Assembly (NCBI GenBank): GCA_964540605.1 | Contig: CAZINM010000039.1 | Span: 1-10,548 of the forward strand | Reading direction: 5' to 3' | DNA: 10,548 nt | Source of the DNA: CAZINM01 sp964540605 | GTDB taxonomy: Bacteria; Patescibacteriota; Dojkabacteria; SC72; JAHDCA01 | In this document: positions 7,908-10,548 of the stretch, piece by piece | Layout: each line of letters starts with the position of its first letter | Numbering within the stretch: position 1 is the first letter of the stretch | Program-made: the position numbers and the translations under genes | The notes under the pieces: model-generated | Seen by the model: the letters and a program-made list of their open reading frames with translations, nothing else | What the model was told of the DNA's origin: nothing | The model's database searches: none

Positions 7908-7979
7908 TACATAGATGTAAACTCGTTTCTGATCTTCGATCATCACTCGTTAACCATCTATGTAAACGAGCTTCGCTCG
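7908..7979. repeat. Nested and competing inverted repeats
   Basis: TACATAGATG (7908-7917) is inverted as CATCTATGTA (7955-7964). Inside lies the hairpin TGATC-TTC-GATCA (7930-7942), and outside it the hairpin CGAGC-TTC-GCTCG (7967-7979). AACGAG (7965-7970) can pair with CTCGTT at 7922-7927 or at 7946-7951, so alternative folds exclude each other. ATGTAAAC is also directly repeated (7915-7922, 7960-7967). No ORF fits. It could be a structured RNA or a recombination site. Confidence 0.6.
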
Positions 7980-7998
7980 ATTCATTTGTGTCGCTCAT

Positions 7999-8036
7999 TA
8001 TTAAACAAAATATGCAATTGCATATTTTGTTTAATA
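7999..8036. repeat. Perfect 38-bp palindrome directly after the tRNA-Pro
   Basis: TATTAAACAAAATATGCAA (7999-8017) is followed by its exact reverse complement (8018-8036) with no loop. It begins at the base following the tRNA discriminator. Neither direction leads into a T run, so it is not an ordinary intrinsic terminator. In the tRNA precursor it would form a long AU-rich hairpin immediately 3' of the mature end. Confidence 0.9.
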
Positions 8037-8110
8037 TCGGGGCGACTCGACTTGAACGAGCGACCTTACGCACCCCATGCGTACATTCTAGCCATCTGAA
8101 CTACGCCCCG
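8037..8110 (-). tRNA. tRNA-Pro (anticodon GGG)
   Basis: A complete 74-base cloverleaf on the minus strand: acceptor CGGGGCG/CGCCCCG with seven pairs; TA at 8-9; D-arm GTTC-AGATGGCTA-GAAT; anticodon stem TACGC/GCGTA around loop ATGGGGT, giving anticodon GGG with G37; variable loop AGGTC; T-arm GCTCG-TTCAAGT-CGAGT. C1-G72 and discriminator A73 are the identity elements of bacterial tRNA-Pro. CCA is not encoded: the next bases are TAT, the edge of a palindrome. The CCA-adding enzyme is therefore required. It reads CCC/CCU codons. Confidence 0.96.
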
Positions 8111-8118
8111 ATCAGCTG

Positions 8119-8148
8119 ATTATACTAAAGATAATGCATCGCTTACAA
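8119..8148 (-). promoter_or_regulatory. Promoter of tRNA-Pro
   Basis: Minus-strand TTGTAA (8148-8143), an 18-base spacer and a perfect TATAAT (8124-8119). The start would lie near 8112, two bases before the mature 5' end at 8110, so the precursor has almost no 5' leader. Confidence 0.65.
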
Positions 8149-8190
8149 ATTAATGACCCTACTACAATACTTTGATTCAAAATAAATAAG

Positions 8191-8217
8191 AAAAAAGGGC
8201 GAATCACTTCGCCCTTT
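8191..8217 (-). terminator. Rho-independent terminator after the acidic lipoprotein gene
   Basis: A perfect 10-bp stem AAAGGGCGAA/TTCGCCCTTT (8217-8208 with 8203-8194) with a 4-base loop. On the minus strand the stem runs into six T (8196-8191). It lies 24 bases past the stop at 8242 and shields the tRNA-Pro promoter from read-through. Confidence 0.92.
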
Positions 8218-8241
8218 AAGTAACCTTTAAAAACTGCCTTA

Positions 8242-8937
8242 TTATAAAGCAACTTTAAGAATTATATATTTATCCCCTTCTATCTCTCCTGCGGACAACT
8301 CAAAACTTTTTGCTGTGTCATATTCAAAGGTATATTTACTACCTGTTGAAGTAGGCATCCAGCTAAGCTCTGGAAGTAAATTCCCAAGATCCATAGAATC
8401 AGCTTCTGTTGCAACATAATCTCCTACAAGGCTCTCAAATTCTACAACTATATTTTTATTCGATAATAATTTTGCTGTAGCTTTTGGATAAGGTTTTGTA
8501 CTAGAACCTCTTATTTTCCATGAGAACTCTAATTTACCGTTTGCAATACCATAAGAATAAGCTGTTACTGCAGCTCCATCTGCGGCTACAGCTGAACCTA
8601 CTGATTGAGATCCATCTTCCAATTCAGTTGCATCCTCGCTACTATCACTATCTTCATCATCATCTTGATCTTCTTCATCGTCATCTTCAGTATCATCAGC
8701 GTCTTCGTCAGCATCATCTGCATCATCATCTTCTACATCATCAGTGTCATCTGAGACATCCTCATCTGTGTCGTCTACATCAGTGTCATCATCTTCAGTA
8801 GTATCATCATCAGTATCATCAACAACTACAACATCCTCTAACTGGTCATCGTCTAAATTTTCATCTTCAGCTTTAGTGCAGCCGGATAAGAATAATCCTG
8901 CTGATAAAACCATTAATATTACAAACCACTTTTTCAT
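8242..8937 (-). CDS. Lipoprotein with long acidic linker and small C-terminal domain
   Basis: A 231-residue protein. The N-terminus MKKWFVILMVLSAGLFLSGC is a lipoprotein signal with lipobox LSGC, so Cys20 would be lipidated and anchor the protein on the outer face of the membrane. Residues about 24-108 are low-complexity: 56 of 85 are Asp or Glu, with Thr, Ser, Val and Ala between them and no Lys or Arg. Residues about 112-231 form a compact domain with several strand-like stretches (AYSYGIANGKLEFSWKI, NIVVEFESLVGDYVA, SKYTFEYDTAKSFEL, KYIILKVAL). The domain family is unknown to me. The acidic part could act as a spacer through the cell wall or bind divalent cations; that is inference. It has its own promoter and terminator, so it is a single-gene unit. 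ATG 8937 is fixed by the signal peptide. Confidence 0.85.
   Translation of the reverse strand: MKKWFVILMVLSAGLFLSGCTKAEDENLDDDQLEDVVVVDDTDDDTTEDDDTDVDDTDEDVSDDTDDVEDDDADDADEDADDTEDDDEEDQDDDEDSDSSEDATELEDGSQSVGSAVAADGAAVTAYSYGIANGKLEFSWKIRGSSTKPYPKATAKLLSNKNIVVEFESLVGDYVATEADSMDLGNLLPELSWMPTSTGSKYTFEYDTAKSFELSAGEIEGDKYIILKVAL
8614..8868 (-). repeat. GAT/GAC-rich low-complexity tract
   Basis: Irregular runs of GAT, GAC, GAA and ACT codons, seen on the plus strand as runs of ATC and TCA triplets, encode the acidic linker of the lipoprotein. The tract is imperfect rather than a clean microsatellite, but it is prone to triplet slippage, so its length may vary between strains. Confidence 0.8.
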
Positions 8938-8968
8938 TTGTTTGGTTTAATAAATTTACCTATACTCC

Positions 8969-8996
8969 ATTATACGAAAAAGAATTGAAATCGCAA
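8969..8996 (-). promoter_or_regulatory. Promoter of the acidic lipoprotein gene
   Basis: Minus-strand TTGCGA (8996-8991), a 16-base spacer and a perfect TATAAT (8974-8969). The leader would be about 25 bases and shows no Shine-Dalgarno before the ATG at 8937. Confidence 0.55.
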
Positions 8997-9041
8997 CAAT
9001 ATAATAAATGCTAAATTCTCAAATATTTAGATCAGCCACTT

Positions 9042-9047
9042 TATAAT
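9042..9047 (+). promoter_or_regulatory. Candidate -10 (TATAAT) for the DUF3048 gene
   Basis: A perfect TATAAT in the divergent intergenic region, without a good -35 at 16-18 bases. If it is used, the 5' leader is about 75 bases and includes the inverted repeat at 9068-9088. Confidence 0.35.
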
Positions 9048-9067
9048 ATAGATACTGAATTATCCTA

Positions 9068-9088
9068 TGACTTTATTCGATTAAGTCA
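9068..9088. repeat. Small inverted repeat upstream of the DUF3048 gene
   Basis: TGACTT (9068-9073) and AAGTCA (9083-9088) are separated by 9 bases, 40 bases before the ATG. The size and symmetry would suit an operator for a dimeric regulator. Short repeats of this size also arise by chance in AT-rich DNA. Confidence 0.3.
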
Positions 9089-9127
9089 AAGTGTTACTAT
9101 GAATAAGATATATTAACGAACAAAAAC

Positions 9128-10405
9128 ATGAAGGAAAAAAATATTACTATAAGTGATCTCGAATTAACCGAAAAGAAGAGTGAACCAAGAGAGGTCATAC
9201 CTGCAGACAAAAATCAAAGAACAGTAGTAAAAACTTCTGGAGAAGCTAAAAAAACAAAAGTATTTGGCAAAAAGAAATTTGTAATTGCTCTACTACTAAC
9301 AATCGTAGGTCTATCAATTGGCGGTACATTAATATATTCAGTTATCTCCTATAAACCGGTTGAAACATCAACTTTAATTAATAAAGATCTGGGATATCTT
9401 AAAGTTGGCGATAAAAATATTTCTATATATAAAGATCTTTATTTGCCTGAACCTTCAGAACCTCGTACAAAAATAAATCCTTTGAATGGGATCCTTATGA
9501 CAAATACTGAATTCATGGAGATATCTGATAGAAAACCTGTTGCAGTGATGGTAAATAATCATGCTGCTGCAAGGCCTCAGACCAATCTTACTTCTGCTGA
9601 TATTGTGTATGAAGCATTAACAGAAAGTGGAATAACTCGTTATATGCCTGTTTATTGGCAAAATGCAGTTTCTGAAGTTGGTCCGATAAGAAGTCTCAGA
9701 CAGTACTATCTTGAATGGCTTAGCGAATATGATGCGATTCTGATCCATGATGGCTACGCTTCTAGCACAGATCCTAGAGTTGATGCTGGTGGAAACATCT
9801 GGAAATATGGTATTAAGTCGATCGCTACACAAGGCGCATGGAGAGATCACACTCGGGTAGCACCTCATAATGAGTATTCTTCCGTTATGAACGCAATGAA
9901 TATTGGAGAAACAAAAGGTTGGACTGGTTTGCCGTCTGGTTTTAAACCATGGACATTTAAAAACGATGCCTCAAAAGATGAACGAGGAAATGTTAATGAG
10001 GTAAGTGTTTATTTTCATGAAAGATTAAGTAATGGTGGGTTATATGATGCTAAATGGGTGTATGACAAAAATACTAATTTATTCTCAAGGTATATTGCTG
10101 GTACTCCAGATATAGATCTAGCGAATGGACAACAAATTCAATCAAAGGTTATTATTCTTCAAGAAGTCAATTATATTGCCACCGGTGATGATAAAGGTCA
10201 CATTATTCTTGAAACACAAGGTTCTGGCAATGCGACAATATTAATGGATGGTAAGGCTATCCAGGGTAGATGGAAAAAACAATCAAGAACTGATAGGACT
10301 GTGTTTTATGATGCTGAAGATAAAGAACTTTCTTTGAATAGAGGTCAGATCTGGATCATGGTTATTGGAAAAGATGTGGGATCGTTTGATATAATAGAGC
10401 AATAA
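9128..10405 (+). CDS. Membrane-anchored DUF3048 (YerB-type) protein
   Basis: A 425-residue protein. A charged cytoplasmic tail (about 1-50) precedes one membrane segment (about 51-73, FVIALLLTIVGLSIGGTLIYSV), so the rest lies outside the cell. The DUF3048 core begins near 136 with KPVAVMVNNHAAARPQTNL and continues through ADIVYEALTESGITRYMPVY, SEVGPIRSLRQY and AILIHDGYASSTDPR (about 203-217), all hallmarks of the family. The C-terminal part (about 285-420) includes VSVYFHERLSNGGLYDAKWVYD and GRWKKQSRTDRTVFYDAEDKEL and fits the DUF3048 C-terminal domain. B. subtilis YerB is the best-known member and is a lipoprotein; here a transmembrane anchor replaces the lipobox. The function is not established; an envelope role is inferred. 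ATG 9128 has no Shine-Dalgarno. Confidence 0.9.
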   Translation: MKEKNITISDLELTEKKSEPREVIPADKNQRTVVKTSGEAKKTKVFGKKKFVIALLLTIVGLSIGGTLIYSVISYKPVETSTLINKDLGYLKVGDKNISIYKDLYLPEPSEPRTKINPLNGILMTNTEFMEISDRKPVAVMVNNHAAARPQTNLTSADIVYEALTESGITRYMPVYWQNAVSEVGPIRSLRQYYLEWLSEYDAILIHDGYASSTDPRVDAGGNIWKYGIKSIATQGAWRDHTRVAPHNEYSSVMNAMNIGETKGWTGLPSGFKPWTFKNDASKDERGNVNEVSVYFHERLSNGGLYDAKWVYDKNTNLFSRYIAGTPDIDLANGQQIQSKVIILQEVNYIATGDDKGHIILETQGSGNATILMDGKAIQGRWKKQSRTDRTVFYDAEDKELSLNRGQIWIMVIGKDVGSFDIIEQ

Positions 10406-10423
10406 TTTTATTCAAGTCGAAAT

Positions 10424-10548
10424 ATGTTAAAACAGCTCTTCATCTCGAAGGTGCGAGTTAAAATGCTAAAACAATTTCTTTTTAACCAGAATGAAGAATA
10501 TCATGTGAGAGGTTTGGTAAGAATACTCGATGAAGAGATAAATGCTGT
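10424..10548 (+). CDS. Winged-helix transcriptional regulator, N-terminal part (cut by window end)
   Basis: Open from ATG 10424 to the window edge, 41 complete codons: MLKQLFISKVRVKMLKQFLF, then NQNEEYHVRGLVRILDEEINAV. This matches the opening of the short ArsR/MarR-like winged-helix proteins common in Patescibacteria, in which an MLxxLFxSKxRVKxLxxF helix is followed by (F/Y)xVRELxRxLDExINxV, the first half of the helix-turn-helix. A second in-frame ATG at 10463 would delete the conserved SKVRVK helix, so 10424 is preferred. It begins 18 bases after the DUF3048 stop with no terminator between, so the two are probably one transcript. It could regulate that transcript, which I cannot test here. 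Confidence 0.75.
   Translation, partial: MLKQLFISKVRVKMLKQFLFNQNEEYHVRGLVRILDEEINA

Larger units (their letters stand above)
7879..8036. mobile_element. Possible mini-element or integration scar at the tRNA-Pro 3' end
   Basis: A 158-base non-coding segment bounded by an 18-bp direct repeat (7861-7878 and 8037-8054) that equals the tRNA 3' end. It carries a 38-bp perfect palindrome at one end and nested inverted repeats inside. tRNA 3' ends are classic attachment sites for tyrosine-recombinase elements; the copy at the intact tRNA would be one attachment site and the CCA-bearing fragment the other. There is no integrase or cargo in the window, so it is either a non-autonomous element or the remainder of a deleted one. 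I infer this from geometry alone. Confidence 0.4.

Noticed and set aside
7999..8036. Palindrome as an intrinsic terminator of tRNA-Pro
   Set aside because: No T run follows the stem on either strand, unlike the three clear terminators in this window.
7879..8036. CRISPR array or riboswitch in the tRNA-Pro downstream region
   Set aside because: There are no regularly spaced direct repeats, and no known riboswitch consensus is recognisable.
7841..8119. Short plus-strand ORFs across the tRNA-Pro region
   Set aside because: They cross the tRNA, the palindrome and the inverted repeats. One translates partly into the well-known tRNA-derived pseudo-peptide (GATRLERAT), so they are not genes.
8520..8950. 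Plus-strand ORFs rich in His/Leu or Ser opposite the lipoprotein
   Set aside because: These are mirror images of the GAT/GAC-rich tract; the minus-strand frame has a lipobox signal, promoter and terminator.

Overview
The window looks like AT-rich chromosome from an uncultured ultra-small bacterium of the Candidate Phyla Radiation (Patescibacteria). The call rests on the gene set: a DUF5667-type protein beside an ECF sigma factor, a DUF3048 envelope protein, a short winged-helix regulator of the MLxxLFxSKxRVKxL type, and a pyruvate phosphate dikinase. Most genes also lack a clear Shine-Dalgarno sequence. TGA ends at least two genes, so the code is not the TGA=Gly code of Gracilibacteria/Absconditabacteria. 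I cannot place it to class; Dojkabacteria, Katanobacteria or Microgenomates would all fit.

Left part (1-2159, minus strand): a three-gene run in the order OGG-type 8-oxoguanine DNA glycosylase, ECF sigma factor, DUF5667 single-pass membrane protein. The last one is cut by the left edge and is a probable membrane partner or anti-sigma of the sigma factor. A divergent promoter region (2160-2241) separates this run from a six-TM membrane protein with a large external domain and CreD-like topology (2242-3657), which ends at a strong intrinsic terminator.

Middle (3718-6494): a monocistronic, full-length ppdK with its own promoter candidate and terminator. Convergent to it is a two-gene minus-strand unit (6506-7793): a DUF998-like six-TM protein followed after one base by an unrecognised soluble protein.

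The most unusual stretch is 7858-8110. A complete tRNA-Pro(GGG) gene on the minus strand has no encoded CCA and is followed at once by a perfect 38-bp palindrome. Next comes a spacer with nested, competing inverted repeats, and then a second copy of the last 18 tRNA bases, this one followed by CCA. This is the signature of a small element, or the scar of a larger one, integrated at the 3' end of a tRNA gene.

Right part (8191-10548): a lipoprotein with an extremely acidic linker (minus strand, own promoter and terminator). Divergent from it are a membrane-anchored DUF3048 protein and, 18 bases after it, the start of a winged-helix regulator that runs off the window. GATC is about three times more frequent across the window than base composition predicts.
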